A stretch of 64,000 bases of DNA from Wolbachia endosymbiont of Armadillidium arcangelii (GCF_040207875.1 NZ_CP157942.1:620001-684000); one strand, 5' to 3'; shown: positions 36,699 through 46,546, counted from the first letter of the stretch. The notes: generated by a model not told the origin, from the letters alone. A program made the numbers and translations.

Positions 36699-37619
36699 AT
36701 GAAGGTAATAATAGGTAGCGCTAGTAAACGATTAGGAGATTCAATAGCAAGTGGTCTACATGCTCAGCTATTCCCTACTCAGGTGTCAAGATTTGCCGAT
36801 GGTGAGGTAAATGTAGAAGTAGCAAATGATCTACGTAATCAAGAAGTATACGTAGTACAATCTCTTTCTTCCCCTGTAAATGATAACCTTATGGAGCTTC
36901 TGCTTACAATTGATGCAGCAAAGAGATCTGGAGCTAAGAGAATAACGGCTATTATTCCTTATTACGGATACAGTAGGCAGGATAGGGTTATTAAAAACAA
37001 TAATATGCAATCTGCTTTAAGTGCTAAATTAACTGCAAATCTTGTTCAAACTGCGGGTGCAAATAGTGTTGCTGCTATTGATTTGCATTCAAGTCAAATT
37101 GAAGGTTTTTTTGATATACCAGTTACTAATCTAATCTGTTTTGAAGTATTTGTTAACTCTATATACAAGGAAAATTTGGCAATAGTTGCGCCTGATGTTG
37201 GAGCAATTGGCAGAGCTCGTGCTTTTGCAAAGATTTTAGAGGAAAAATACAAGTTGGATAATAATATTATTGTAGTAGATAAATATAGAGAAAAAGCAGG
37301 TACATCTCAGGTAATGAATGTAATCGGAGAGGTTGCAAATAAAAATTGCGTCATTGTTGATGATATAGTTGACTCTGGCGGAACATTATGTAATGCAGCC
37401 CTTGCTTTAAAAGACCGAGGAGCAAAGTCTGTAGTTTCGTGCATTACACACGGCATACTTTCAGGTAATGCAGTTGAAAAAATCTCTTCCTCTTCTCTGG
37501 ATAAATTAGTAATTACGGATACTGTACTTCACAAATTCGAAAAAACTGATAAGATAAAAGTTGTTTCAATTGCAAATATTTTAATTTGCTTCATGCAAGG
37601 AGGTAAAAGTGTCAGCTAG
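36699..37619 (+). CDS. prs: Ribose-phosphate pyrophosphokinase
   Basis: Makes PRPP from ribose 5-phosphate and ATP for nucleotide synthesis. The 306-aa product has the flexible-loop and ATP regions (FADGEVNVEVANDLRNQEVY, IPYYGYSRQDR), DLHSSQIEGFF and the PRPP-binding motif CVIVDDIVDSGGTLCNAA. The frame opens at TTG 36690, but ATG 36699 gives the canonical MKVIIGSASK start. The stop overlaps the GTG of gatC. A decayed partial copy, including the promoter side, lies at 49247-49620. Confidence 0.95.
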   Translation: MKVIIGSASKRLGDSIASGLHAQLFPTQVSRFADGEVNVEVANDLRNQEVYVVQSLSSPVNDNLMELLLTIDAAKRSGAKRITAIIPYYGYSRQDRVIKNNNMQSALSAKLTANLVQTAGANSVAAIDLHSSQIEGFFDIPVTNLICFEVFVNSIYKENLAIVAPDVGAIGRARAFAKILEEKYKLDNNIIVVDKYREKAGTSQVMNVIGEVANKNCVIVDDIVDSGGTLCNAALALKDRGAKSVVSCITHGILSGNAVEKISSSSLDKLVITDTVLHKFEKTDKIKVVSIANILICFMQGGKSVS

Positions 37620-37962
37620 GTCAACAGAAGATGTTATCACTTCGCTAATAGAATTTGCAAACAAGAGAAAAATAACAATTACTAGGGAAGAAATGCTTAA
37701 AACTGCACAGCTTGTGAGGATTAAGTTATCCGATGATGAGATTAAGTACTATTCTAAAGAACTGACAATGCTGGATTGGATACATGATACTTTGTTGAAA
37801 GTTAATACTGAAGGTGTTTCTCCTATGCGTTATGGCAGTATAGACAAGGACATTCATGTACGCGATGATGTTATAAATTCTCAAAACATTAAAGAAGAGA
37901 TATTGTCCAATACAAAACCTGAGCATGGGTATTTCGTAGTGCCAAAGGTTATAAACGATTAA
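37609..37962 (+). CDS. gatC: Asp/Glu-tRNA amidotransferase subunit C
   Basis: 117 aa. Third subunit of GatCAB, which converts Glu-tRNA(Gln) and Asp-tRNA(Asn) to the amidated forms. EEMLKTAQLVRIKLSDDEIK and MLDWIHDTLLKVNTEGVSPM are the family core, and the tail ILSNTKPEHGYFVVPKVI is the typical C-terminal strap. AAGGAGG at 37597-37603 places the start at the GTG at 37609, inside the end of prs (11-base overlap), so translation is coupled. The N-terminus is about 20 residues longer than the usual GatC. Confidence 0.9.
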   Translation: MSARSTEDVITSLIEFANKRKITITREEMLKTAQLVRIKLSDDEIKYYSKELTMLDWIHDTLLKVNTEGVSPMRYGSIDKDIHVRDDVINSQNIKEEILSNTKPEHGYFVVPKVIND

Positions 37963-38003
37963 GGTAAAATAAGGCTCATATCAAATCTATAATAGATCTA
38001 CCT

Positions 38004-39254
38004 TCAAAAATAAGACCAATCCGGTAAAGAAGCATTTGTGGGAGTGGAAACCATTTTTTGATTTTTCTTTACTAAGCCTACTAAATATAGTTTAGAGTTG
38101 CTTGGTGATTCTGTTCTTGTAAAAATGATTTCTCTACCATTTGGTAGCCATGCCGGAGATTCAATTTTATGCCCCTCTGAAAGCAGACGTTCTTCTTTGC
38201 CATCTGGCTTCATAACTCCTATGTAAAATTTTCCTGACTGAATCTTTGTAAAAGCTATCAGATCTCCTTTTGGCGACCAAACAGGCGTAGCATATCTTCC
38301 ACTTCCAAAACTAATTCTTTTAGGTTTTTTACTTTTGTTAGTAAAATCGATAACGTACAGTTGCTGACTCCCACTTATATCAGAGCTAAAAGCCATATAC
38401 TTTTGATCTGGAGAAAAAGAGGGAGAAGTGCTTATAGCTGAACCTTTAGTAATTTTTTTTGTTCGTTTACTACTTAAGTCTAGAGATAATATATTCGTTT
38501 CACCACCCAATGAGTGGGAAATTAAAAGAGATTTACCATCAGGAGAAAATCTTGGTGCAGAAATAACTCCTTCAAATGCGCTGATTATTGATTCAGTGTT
38601 ATCTTTTAAATTTTTTAATATTATATAACTTTTACCATTTGTGTATGAGATATAAACAATACCCTTTCCATTTGGTGAGAATCTCGGTGTTGACACAAAT
38701 TTATCACCATTTGTTAAGTATCTTATATTACTTCCATCTTGATTCATCACAGCAACTTTACGCACAGATTTGTAATTGCTATCTTTTTCTTCAGCAATAT
38801 ACGTGATTTTTGTGTTGAAGTGACCTTTCTCGCCAATTAATCTATCATGTATCACATTTGAAACAAGATGACTAATTTTCTTCCAGTCTTTTGCTGGAAA
38901 AACAACCGACTGAGTAAGCAATTCTCTTTTTGTAAAACTGTCAAATAAACGAAACGATAGCTCTAAATTTCTGTTTGATACTTCACTTAAACTTACTGTG
39001 ACTATGGTATCGCTTTTCCAAGTCTCTATGCCATATTTTACATTAAATAAGCCACTATTAGATAGATTTGTTTCAATTACCTTTGTGATGCTTTCACTTA
39101 GTTTGTTTTCCACTTCTGTCTTGCATGCACATTTAGATACAACAAGATCAATATTACCAATATTGCTTTTTTTTATATCAACATATAAAACAGCTTTTGT
39201 GGTATAAGGAATAAATAACGAAATAAATAACACCAACTGAACGAATAGCTTCAT
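38004..39254 (-). CDS. tolB: Tol-Pal system beta-propeller protein TolB
   Basis: 416 aa, periplasmic. A cleavable signal peptide is visible (MKLFVQLVLFISLFIPYTTKA). The N-terminal TolB domain follows (VTVSLSEVSNRNLELSFRLF), then propeller repeats with PRFSPNGKGIVYISY, APRFSPDGKSLLIS, SPSFSPDQKYMAFSSD and TPVWSPKGDLIAF. TolB binds Pal and links the outer membrane to the Tol inner-membrane complex. Upstream in-frame codons to 39335 run into a palindromic repeat and lack a signal peptide, so the ATG at 39254 is the start. Other tol genes are not in the window. Confidence 0.95.
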   Translation of the reverse strand: MKLFVQLVLFISLFIPYTTKAVLYVDIKKSNIGNIDLVVSKCACKTEVENKLSESITKVIETNLSNSGLFNVKYGIETWKSDTIVTVSLSEVSNRNLELSFRLFDSFTKRELLTQSVVFPAKDWKKISHLVSNVIHDRLIGEKGHFNTKITYIAEEKDSNYKSVRKVAVMNQDGSNIRYLTNGDKFVSTPRFSPNGKGIVYISYTNGKSYIILKNLKDNTESIISAFEGVISAPRFSPDGKSLLISHSLGGETNILSLDLSSKRTKKITKGSAISTSPSFSPDQKYMAFSSDISGSQQLYVIDFTNKSKKPKRISFGSGRYATPVWSPKGDLIAFTKIQSGKFYIGVMKPDGKEERLLSEGHKIESPAWLPNGREIIFTRTESPSNSKLYLVGLVKKNQKMVSTPTNASLPDWSYF

Positions 39255-39334
39255 TAGATTTCTTGCATTACTTTCTGTCATCTCAGCAAATAGTTTATTT
39301 TTGAAGTTAAACTGCACGACAATAGAGTAAATCA

Positions 39335-39381
39335 ATTTCTGATGTCATTCCAGTGCTTGACACTGGAATGACATCAGAAAT
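39335..39381. repeat. Perfect 21-bp hairpin of the palindromic family
   Basis: The arms ATTTCTGATGTCATTCCAGT+G (39335-39355) and their exact complement (39361-39381) surround a five-base CTTGA loop. It lies 80 bases before the tolB start and within the rnj-tolB spacer on the same strand, so on RNA it would be a very stable stem in the tolB leader or the rnj trailer. Confidence 0.85.
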
Positions 39382-39721
39382 TTTGCAAGTAAGCGCACTG
39401 AGATGGCAAACATAAAAGTAGCTGTTTTATGCTAAAACAAACGTCTTTGACAAGGTTGCATGAAAAACTGGATCCCAGTGTCTGGGCACTGGGATAACAT
39501 TCTCCTGGTGGAGATTGCTCTAAAACTACAATGTTCGTGCAGTTGTATGCCTGGGCATTGGGATGACACCCTTCTGGTAGACTCAAATCACAATGTTCGT
39601 ATAGTTGTGTGATTTGACACTGATTTGTTTTTACGGATTCCAGTATTGCGTGCTGAAATAACATCAAAGAATACATTGTTAACTTCTTACTCAAATAATG
39701 GTTAAAAAAAGAGGTATATTT
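39382..39721. repeat. Degenerate palindromic repeats between tolB and rnj
   Basis: Three further partial copies: CTGGATCCCAGTGTCTGGGC/ACTGGGATAAC near 39468-39497, GCCTGGGCATTGGGATGAC near 39548-39570, and a worn copy near 39600-39665 (GATTCCAGTATTGCGTGCTG). A 106-codon minus-strand frame here consists of repeat sequence and is not a gene. Confidence 0.65.
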
Positions 39722-41356
39722 CTATACCTGTTCTATCTGGACTTCAATTATAGGTCTTTTTAGTAAATATTCCTTTAAGATACTAAATATTGAACTTTCA
39801 ATCTTATTTCTTATTTTTTTTATCGGTTGTGGGCTAAATGCTGACTCAACCTTCTCTATGATCTTTTGCATAATGGCTGCATCTTCTTGCGCTTCGAAAA
39901 CACCTGGTGCAAATACTTTTGGCTTAGCAAGCAATTTATTTTTCTTGTTTACGACTGCTGTCACTACGATAACTCCAGCATCTCTCATTTTCTTACGCAT
40001 TTTTATAACACTGCACTCCGGATGACGCAGCAACATACCATCAATACCAAAGTAGTCAACATCGATTGAATCAACTTTTTCTCCGTTCTTCAAATTAACA
40101 ATATCACCTGGTGCAATCATTATTGCTTTTTTCACACCGCACTCTTTAGCGAACTTTACATGTGCATCCGTATGAATATACTCACCATGAACCGGAATAG
40201 ACATCTTAGGTTTTATCAAAGAGTACATTTCCCTTAGCTCTGCTTTTACTGGATGTCCGGAAGCGTGAACATTCTCTGTTTTTTCAATAACAACTTCTAC
40301 TCCCATCTCAATAAAGGCATTGAGCATGTTATGTGCACGAGTTTCATTGCCAGGAATGATTTTTGACGAAAAAATCATTGTATCACCTTGCTGCATTTTA
40401 AATGCTTGATGACTCTTATTAGCAAGCCTTGAGGTTGCTGCCAGTGGCTCACCTTGACAACCTGTGCAAAGTAGCACCAGTTCTTCCCTTGGAAAATTTA
40501 CTGCTTCCTTTGCTTCTAGAAACTCAGGAGAATCAGTTAAATAACCACTATCTTGAGCAACTTTCACTATTCTCCACAAGGATCTACCAAGTAAAACCAC
40601 CTTCCTATTTAGTGCTTGTGCAGCTTTAGCGATAGTCTCAATTCGCGCCACATTTGAAGCAAATAGCGACACAGCAACCAATTTTTTAGACCGCTTTATT
40701 ATGTTATAAATATTATTATAAATTTCACCTTCTGACTCAGGGTGATGCTTGCTTAATATATTGGTTGAATCGCAAATTGCTGCAAGCAGGTCACCTTTAT
40801 CGCCAATTTCTTTTAGACGCTCTATATTAGAAGTTAATCCAACAACAGGTTTTGGATCAAATTTCCAGTCTCCAGTATGAAGCGCACTACCTACTTCAGT
40901 GCTAATTAATATTGAATTTGCCTCAGGAATTGAATGAGTTATGTTTATAAATTCAACAGTGAAAGGACCAAAATTTATACTGCCATTTATGTCCACCTCT
41001 TTCATAGGCACTATACCTTCCAATCGAAATTCCTTTAGTTTCTCCTTGAGAAAATTAACCGTAAACTTTGTTGTATATATGGGACATTGCAACTCTTCCC
41101 ACAGATGAGGTACTGCACCACAGTGATCCTCATGTGCATGTGTAATTATTATTCCAAGCAAATCTTTTTTTCTTTGAGCAATAAAATCTATATCAGCAAT
41201 GAGCAGCTCAACACCTGGCATAGTTTCATCTGCAAAACCAACACCAAGGTCGATCATAATCCACTTGCCTTGGTAATGATATAGGCTAACATTCATCCCG
41301 ATTCTTCCTACTCCTCCAAGTGGAAGAAATAAAAACTCATTTTTGTTTATGTTCAT
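39722..41356 (-). CDS. rnj: Ribonuclease J
   Basis: 544-aa metallo-beta-lactamase/beta-CASP ribonuclease acting in rRNA maturation and mRNA decay. Metal site HAHEDHCGAVPHLWEEL (residues about 71-87), HTGDWKFDPKP, and beta-CASP motifs (CDSTNILSKHHPESEGE, FSSKIIPGNETRAHNM, VHASGHPVKAELREMYSLIK, SIPVHGEYIH) are all present. The start is the ATG at 41356 (MNINKNEFLFLPLGGVGRIG); an upstream TTG would add 11 residues. E. coli-type RNase G/E function may be shared with this enzyme in alphaproteobacteria. Confidence 0.95.
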   Translation of the reverse strand: MNINKNEFLFLPLGGVGRIGMNVSLYHYQGKWIMIDLGVGFADETMPGVELLIADIDFIAQRKKDLLGIIITHAHEDHCGAVPHLWEELQCPIYTTKFTVNFLKEKLKEFRLEGIVPMKEVDINGSINFGPFTVEFINITHSIPEANSILISTEVGSALHTGDWKFDPKPVVGLTSNIERLKEIGDKGDLLAAICDSTNILSKHHPESEGEIYNNIYNIIKRSKKLVAVSLFASNVARIETIAKAAQALNRKVVLLGRSLWRIVKVAQDSGYLTDSPEFLEAKEAVNFPREELVLLCTGCQGEPLAATSRLANKSHQAFKMQQGDTMIFSSKIIPGNETRAHNMLNAFIEMGVEVVIEKTENVHASGHPVKAELREMYSLIKPKMSIPVHGEYIHTDAHVKFAKECGVKKAIMIAPGDIVNLKNGEKVDSIDVDYFGIDGMLLRHPECSVIKMRKKMRDAGVIVVTAVVNKKNKLLAKPKVFAPGVFEAQEDAAIMQKIIEKVESAFSPQPIKKIRNKIESSIFSILKEYLLKRPIIEVQIEQV

Positions 41357-41525
41357 TAATTTTAAATTATTAAAATGTGAGGATAGCAAAACTTCGACCT
41401 TAAATAAAGAAATTTATCACTTTTGCATAACTTTAAGAAATCTTTTTACTAAAAGAGAAGGCTTTCAAATTGCTAAAAAGAATTAAGTGTAAATAGCTAT
41501 TTCTTTATGTCATCTAACAGATTTC

Positions 41526-42638
41526 TCATTTTTTTTTTACTTTTCCAAAAAATCCTTCGGATTGTTGCACACTTGCATTTTCTTCTTCAAGCGCTTTTAA
41601 TAGCTCAATTTGCTTTTGAGTTAAATTCTTTGGATTTAAAGTCTCAACTATTACTTGTACGTATAAATCGCCACGAATATGTGAGTTCATATATGGCATA
41701 CCTTTTTCCCTATAACGTAGTTTAGTACCGGTTTGAGTGCCTTCAGGGACCTTTACTTTTATTTTAGTTCCATCAATTGATTGGACATCAATTTCACCGC
41801 CAAGTACTGCTAGTGTCATTCTTATAGGCACTTTACAGTGTAAATCTGCTCTATTGCGAGTAAAGATTTGATGAGGAGCTATTTTCACACATACATATAA
41901 ATTTCCGCTTTTTCCACCTCTTGTTCCAGCTTCTCCTTTACCGCTTACCCTTACTTTAGCTCCCTCTTCTATGCCCTTTGGAATTGAAACGGATATATTT
42001 ATTTCATCTCTTTTACGTCCATTCCCACCGCATTTCTTACACTTATTTTGTATTAATTCTCCTTCTCCATAGCATGTAGTGCACGTCCTTTCAATGGTAA
42101 AAAAGCCTTGTTGAGCCCTAATCCTACCGCTTCCCTGGCATGTGTGGCACTGAGCTGGTTTTATTGCTCCTTCGCTACCTGTGCCTTGACATGTATTACA
42201 TTTTACATTTGTTACATAAAGTATAGGTGCTTGTATTCCTTTAAACGCCTCTTCTAAGGTAATTTCAAGGTCGTAGCGCAGATCTGCTCCAGATATTCCT
42301 GTCGTACTTCTTTTTGCTCTTGACCTACTTGTACCACCACCGAATCCCCCACCAAAAAAATCATTAAATATATCGCTAAAATCCCCTCCAGCTTGGCTGA
42401 AATCAAATCCACTAGAAGCACCTTCATGACCATAACGATCATAACCTGCTCTTTTTTCAGAATCGGATAGAACTTCATATGCAGCTGTTACTTCTTTAAA
42501 TTTTTCCTCTGCTTCCTTATTACCAGGATTTCTATCAGGGTGATATTTTAATGCTAATTTTTTATATGCTTTTTTTATCTCATCAACACTAGCATTTCTG
42601 CTCACCTCTAGCAGATCATAGTAGTCTTTTTTGCTCAT
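41526..42638 (-). CDS. dnaJ: Chaperone protein DnaJ
   Basis: 370-aa co-chaperone of DnaK. J domain at residues 4-69 with HPD (LKYHPDRNPG), a G/F-rich region (GGDFSDIFNDFFGGGFGGGT), then four CxxCxGxG zinc motifs (CNTCQGTG, CHTCQGSG, CTTCYGEG, CKKCGGNG), and the C-terminal substrate-binding domain to the end. All HSP40 type I landmarks are intact. No dnaK or grpE nearby. It is separated from tRNA-Arg by about 80 bases. Confidence 0.97.
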   Translation of the reverse strand: MSKKDYYDLLEVSRNASVDEIKKAYKKLALKYHPDRNPGNKEAEEKFKEVTAAYEVLSDSEKRAGYDRYGHEGASSGFDFSQAGGDFSDIFNDFFGGGFGGGTSRSRAKRSTTGISGADLRYDLEITLEEAFKGIQAPILYVTNVKCNTCQGTGSEGAIKPAQCHTCQGSGRIRAQQGFFTIERTCTTCYGEGELIQNKCKKCGGNGRKRDEINISVSIPKGIEEGAKVRVSGKGEAGTRGGKSGNLYVCVKIAPHQIFTRNRADLHCKVPIRMTLAVLGGEIDVQSIDGTKIKVKVPEGTQTGTKLRYREKGMPYMNSHIRGDLYVQVIVETLNPKNLTQKQIELLKALEEENASVQQSEGFFGKVKKK

Positions 42639-42720
42639 ATGTAATAGTTCAGTATTTAGCCTTTAAAGATAGGTATTGCATATATCAATTTCAAGTATGA
42701 CTCCTATTTCCTATAAAATA

Positions 42721-42798
42721 TGGTGCACCCTGAGCGACTTGAACGCCCGACCTTTTGATCCGTAGTCAAATGCTCTAATCCAACTGAGCTAAGGGTGC
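42721..42798 (-). tRNA. tRNA-Arg (ACG anticodon)
   Basis: The minus strand reads GCACCCTTAGCTCAGTTGGA in the acceptor and D arm, TTTGA-CTACGGA-TCAAA in the anticodon arm with ACG, then GTTCAAGTC in the T arm and an acceptor strand matching the 5' end. CCA is encoded (42721-42723). The A34 is expected to be read as inosine. Confidence 0.95.
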
Positions 42799-42964
42799 TT
42801 GCACAAAATTGACTTTAACAGGTTTTGTAGTTTAGTTCAATTGATTTGGCTAAAAATAAAACCTTTACCATACATGAAACTTATAAAAAACTGCATTAGC
42901 TCTCTTGAGAAGAATTTTGAAATTCCAGCCACTTTAATTTTATGATTAACTTAGATATAACAAG

Positions 42965-43477
42965 TTATGTAGAAATCTTAAAATATTTCTTATTTATTAA
43001 GCAGAATAAATACATTCCTGTAAATAAGCAGATACTCAATATCGATGCATAAGAAAATTTAAAAGTTAAATCTCGAATATATATTGATAAACATTTACCT
43101 GAAGAAAATCTGTATAGTAGCCCAACACACACAACGGTACTATCAATAATTGATGCTATAATTAAAGTAACAAAATTTGCCATATGAAAATTCAACTTGG
43201 ACTTTAGTTCTTCAAAAATAATTATGCTTGAGAGAAGAGAGACTAAAATTGCAGTATATAAAACCAATATCATCAAACTAAAATTTTGTAATTTAAAAAG
43301 ACAACATATCACTGTACATGCTATTAAGCTGTACGTAGCTTTGCTTCTACCATAAAATTCAACCATTGAGTTGACAACTAAAGCAGCTCCCACAAATAAA
43401 GCAGCACATATCATTAATTTATTTGAAGCGTTGAGTAAAGAAAGACTGATAAACAAGAGTATCGATAAAATAGACAT
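42965..43477 (-). CDS. Integral membrane protein, possibly VUT/YhhQ family
   Basis: 170 aa with about five hydrophobic helices. NSMVEFYGRSKATYSLIA resembles the ITEVYGxxxA motif and HMANFVTLIIASIIDSTVVC resembles the RN..S...S.LIDT.IF motif of the VUT/YhhQ family, members of which import queuosine precursors. The match is partial, the protein is shorter than typical members (about 220 aa), and the start may lie elsewhere. It lies between tRNA-Arg and purL on the same strand as both. Confidence 0.5.
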   Translation of the reverse strand: MSILSILLFISLSLLNASNKLMICAALFVGAALVVNSMVEFYGRSKATYSLIACTVICCLFKLQNFSLMILVLYTAILVSLLSSIIIFEELKSKLNFHMANFVTLIIASIIDSTVVCVGLLYRFSSGKCLSIYIRDLTFKFSYASILSICLFTGMYLFCLINKKYFKIST

Positions 43478-43564
43478 GGTTACCTACCCAGAAATAATAT
43501 ACGTTTATTCTAAGTAAACATTACGTATAGTAAAAGAGTTATTAAGCATAATACAAAAAATATT

Positions 43565-46546
43565 TTATATTATGCTACGATAACTGCTTCCTAAATCTTT
43601 CAGATCTACTTTTAAGATATCCTTTATGTTTAGAAATTTCTCTTCTGTCACTTTGCCAATACATGAAAAAACTATACCTTTAAACAATTTTTCAAACTTC
43701 CGCTGATTTTGCGGAGCAATGGTTACTAATATTCTACTTTGCGATTCAGAAAACATTATTATCTTGTTTATTAGATCTATATTCTGTGTTTTTCCTACTT
43801 TCACTATTGAAAGATCAACTTCAGCACCAAGATTACCTGCAATTAGCGATTTTGCCAAAGCAACAGCCAATCCTCCCAAATTTGGTGCAATTGCAGAGGC
43901 AATTATGCCATCTTTTATTGCCAAGTTGTAGAGCTCATACAACTTCTTGGCTTTTTTTGCATCTACTTTTGGTACGTTGTTATTACCTATTCCACTATAT
44001 AACTGATATTCAGACCTACCAAGTTCATCGAGTGTTTCTCCAAGCACGTATATTAAGTCTCCTGGTATTTTCACATCAAGCGATACTGCATTTTCAATAT
44101 TTTCTATAATTCCAATTGCTGAAATGAGTAACGAAGGTGGTGCAGATATCATCACTTTCTCGCCATTTTCATCATATCCCTTGAAGTCATTGAACATACT
44201 GTCTTTTCCTGATATGAATGGCGTTTTAAATGCAGTTGCATAATCATAACAAGCCTCCGCAGCTCTCTTTAGTTGCCAAAGCCTTTCTGGATTGTAAGCA
44301 TCACACCAGCAAAAATTGTCGAGCAACGCCAAGTGATTTATATTTCCTCCTGCAGCTACATAGTTGCGTATTGCGATGTCAATCGCGCATGCTGCCATAT
44401 GGTAAGTGTCAATTTCTCCATAACTTGAGCCAAACCCCTGTGATTTCACAACACCTTTGTTTGAAGAAAGAACCGGCCTTGAAACAATTGCTTCGCTGCA
44501 CACTCTTCCCTTGCCCTGCAATGGTTTCAGCACTGACGAGCCCTGAACTTCATGATCGTATTGTGCCACTATGAACTCTTTGCTGTATATGTTTGATCTG
44601 CTCAGCATTTCTTTTAGCTCAGTCTCTTGATTTATTGTATTGCGTGTTGGAATGACAGCAGGCTCCTTAGAATACGGCTTTGTCTGTAAATGCATTTTAG
44701 GGTTGCCATCATGCAAAAACTCAGTTTCCATATCCATTATTACTTTCCCTTTTGGACATTTAACAATAGCTTTACCACTATTGCTGAACTCTCCAATTAC
44801 GCTGACTTCCACATCATGTTTTTTCATAATCTGCTTGAACATAAGGAGATTTTCTTTCGGCACTGCTAAGGTCATTCTCTCTTGTGATTCTGATATCCAT
44901 ATTTCCCATGGAGCCATATCATCGTTTTTAAGTAGAACCTTGCTTAGATCAACTTCAAATCCATCTTTTCCCATTTCACCTATAGAAGATGACAGCCCTC
45001 CTGCTCCGTTATCTGTTATTGCATTGTAAAGACTGAGGTCTCTTGCTTCTATAACTGCATTGGACAATTTTTTTTGCGTTATAGGATCACCAATTTGCAC
45101 AACTGTTGAAGGGCTGCTTCCTGACAGCGCCTCTGAGGAAAATGTTGCGCCGTGAATGCCATCCTTTCCAACTCTTCCGCCAATAATTACAATTTTATCG
45201 CCATTTTTGGGTTCTTTTATGTGTGAAGGTGCATTATTTATATTGCGTGGAATGATCCCGACGCTTCCAACAAAAACTAACGGCTTTCCACAGAACCTAT
45301 CATCAAAATATATCGATCCAAGTTGCGTTGGAATACCAGAGCAATTACCAGCAACATTAACGCCATGGATCACTTTTTTCATTATATATTTTGGCGGTAA
45401 GATTTCATCAGTGCGCTCTTTGTCTCTATAAAGTTTGCCTTTTGCTTCTTTGGTAAAGCAAAAATAATAAGTGTTCATTATAGGTTCTGCACCTTTGCCG
45501 AAACCTACTATATCGCGATTAACTCCAAGCACTCCAGTCATTGCTCCACCAAATGGATCAAGAGCTGAAGGACTATTGTGGGTTTCAACTTTGTCTACAA
45601 TCAAGTAATTGTCATCGAAGATTATTCCTCCTGCGTTGTCGGAGAAAACTGATACACATATGTCAGAATTTATCTCACGCGTTGCACGCTTAATATAATG
45701 TGCATATAAGCCATCTTTTATTTCATCAATAGAAGAGCAAAAGATGTTGTGCTTACAATGTTCAGACCAAGTCTGTGCAAGAGACTCAAGTTCAATATCA
45801 TATGGATTCCTACCGAGCTTTTTAAAGTAATCCTTTATAGCTTTCATTGCTATCAGAGAGAGCCCTAAAGTGCCATTACCATCGATTCCATCTCTGCTGA
45901 TTTTTTCAAGCTCTTGGTCACTCACGTTGAGGTCAACAGACTTAGTACTATCCTCTGTCATCCCAACCCTACCTTCTGTCATTCCAGTGCTTGACACTGG
46001 AATCCAGTTTGCATTATACAATTGCTTGAAATTTTCTGGATCCCAGTGTCGGGGCACTGGGATGACACCAGATGTTGTATTCGATTTACCATAATATTTC
46101 CGGCTGTAGTTCTTGCAGATAAGTGTACAATACTCAGTAATAGGGTTGAACTCTTGTTTTATATCGTCTTCAGTTGCTTGACTTAGAATCAATTTTGAAC
46201 TTCTTGCTTTTATATGAACATCTTCATCGACATAGCCTTTGCTTATTAAATACTCTCTAACAATTTGTTTCGCTGTGTTGCCTACATTGTCGGTAATGCC
46301 AGGTAAGAAGCTTATCTCCAAGCCCCACTTTGCTTGTGGTTCTATGAAGTCATATTGAACTTCTTCAAGATCTTCATTGTAGAAATAATAACGGCAGTCT
46401 TGTATGACTTTATTATAAAATAGCCCACAAATTTCTTCATGTAATTTTGATGGTAATTTTTTGCTTATGTAAATCGAGTAAACATTAACTACTCTTTTGT
46501 GGCCAACTTGCTCACATTTATTTAAAACTTCTATTCTGATAGTCAT
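43565..46546 (-). CDS. purL: Phosphoribosylformylglycinamidine synthase, synthetase subunit, with embedded palindromic element
   Basis: 993 aa, fourth step of purine synthesis. An N-terminal PurS-like/linker part (residues 1-150) is followed by the ATP-grasp-like PurM folds: LESLAQTWSEHCKHNIF, DNAGGIIFDDNYLIVDKVET, HGVNVAGNCSGIPTQLGSIY, LYNAITDNGAGGLSSSIGEM and DSMFNDFKG. No C-terminal glutaminase domain exists, so a separate PurQ is needed. Residues about 157-199 (VIPVPRHWDPENFKQLYNAN, WIPVSSTGMTEGRVGMTED) are the translation of a palindromic repeat inserted in frame at about 45955-46078. The insertion lies in the linker ahead of the catalytic part and leaves the core motifs intact. Confidence 0.93.
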   Translation of the reverse strand: MTIRIEVLNKCEQVGHKRVVNVYSIYISKKLPSKLHEEICGLFYNKVIQDCRYYFYNEDLEEVQYDFIEPQAKWGLEISFLPGITDNVGNTAKQIVREYLISKGYVDEDVHIKARSSKLILSQATEDDIKQEFNPITEYCTLICKNYSRKYYGKSNTTSGVIPVPRHWDPENFKQLYNANWIPVSSTGMTEGRVGMTEDSTKSVDLNVSDQELEKISRDGIDGNGTLGLSLIAMKAIKDYFKKLGRNPYDIELESLAQTWSEHCKHNIFCSSIDEIKDGLYAHYIKRATREINSDICVSVFSDNAGGIIFDDNYLIVDKVETHNSPSALDPFGGAMTGVLGVNRDIVGFGKGAEPIMNTYYFCFTKEAKGKLYRDKERTDEILPPKYIMKKVIHGVNVAGNCSGIPTQLGSIYFDDRFCGKPLVFVGSVGIIPRNINNAPSHIKEPKNGDKIVIIGGRVGKDGIHGATFSSEALSGSSPSTVVQIGDPITQKKLSNAVIEARDLSLYNAITDNGAGGLSSSIGEMGKDGFEVDLSKVLLKNDDMAPWEIWISESQERMTLAVPKENLLMFKQIMKKHDVEVSVIGEFSNSGKAIVKCPKGKVIMDMETEFLHDGNPKMHLQTKPYSKEPAVIPTRNTINQETELKEMLSRSNIYSKEFIVAQYDHEVQGSSVLKPLQGKGRVCSEAIVSRPVLSSNKGVVKSQGFGSSYGEIDTYHMAACAIDIAIRNYVAAGGNINHLALLDNFCWCDAYNPERLWQLKRAAEACYDYATAFKTPFISGKDSMFNDFKGYDENGEKVMISAPPSLLISAIGIIENIENAVSLDVKIPGDLIYVLGETLDELGRSEYQLYSGIGNNNVPKVDAKKAKKLYELYNLAIKDGIIASAIAPNLGGLAVALAKSLIAGNLGAEVDLSIVKVGKTQNIDLINKIIMFSESQSRILVTIAPQNQRKFEKLFKGIVFSCIGKVTEEKFLNIKDILKVDLKDLGSSYRSII
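45955..46078. repeat. Palindromic element inserted in frame in purL
   Basis: Contains GTCATTCCAGTGCTTGACAC/TGGAATCCAG and GGATCCCAGTGTCGGGGCAC/TGGGATGACA, two nested hairpins of the same family found in intergenic regions here. Length is close to a multiple of three and adds about 41 residues without a stop codon. Confidence 0.85.

Noticed and set aside
39374..39694. 106-codon open frame on the minus strand
   Set aside because: It is made of palindromic-repeat copies and has no ribosome site or family pattern.
43719..46094. Several plus-strand frames of 70-129 codons opposite purL
   Set aside because: They follow the third-position pattern of purL and show no motif; antisense shadows.
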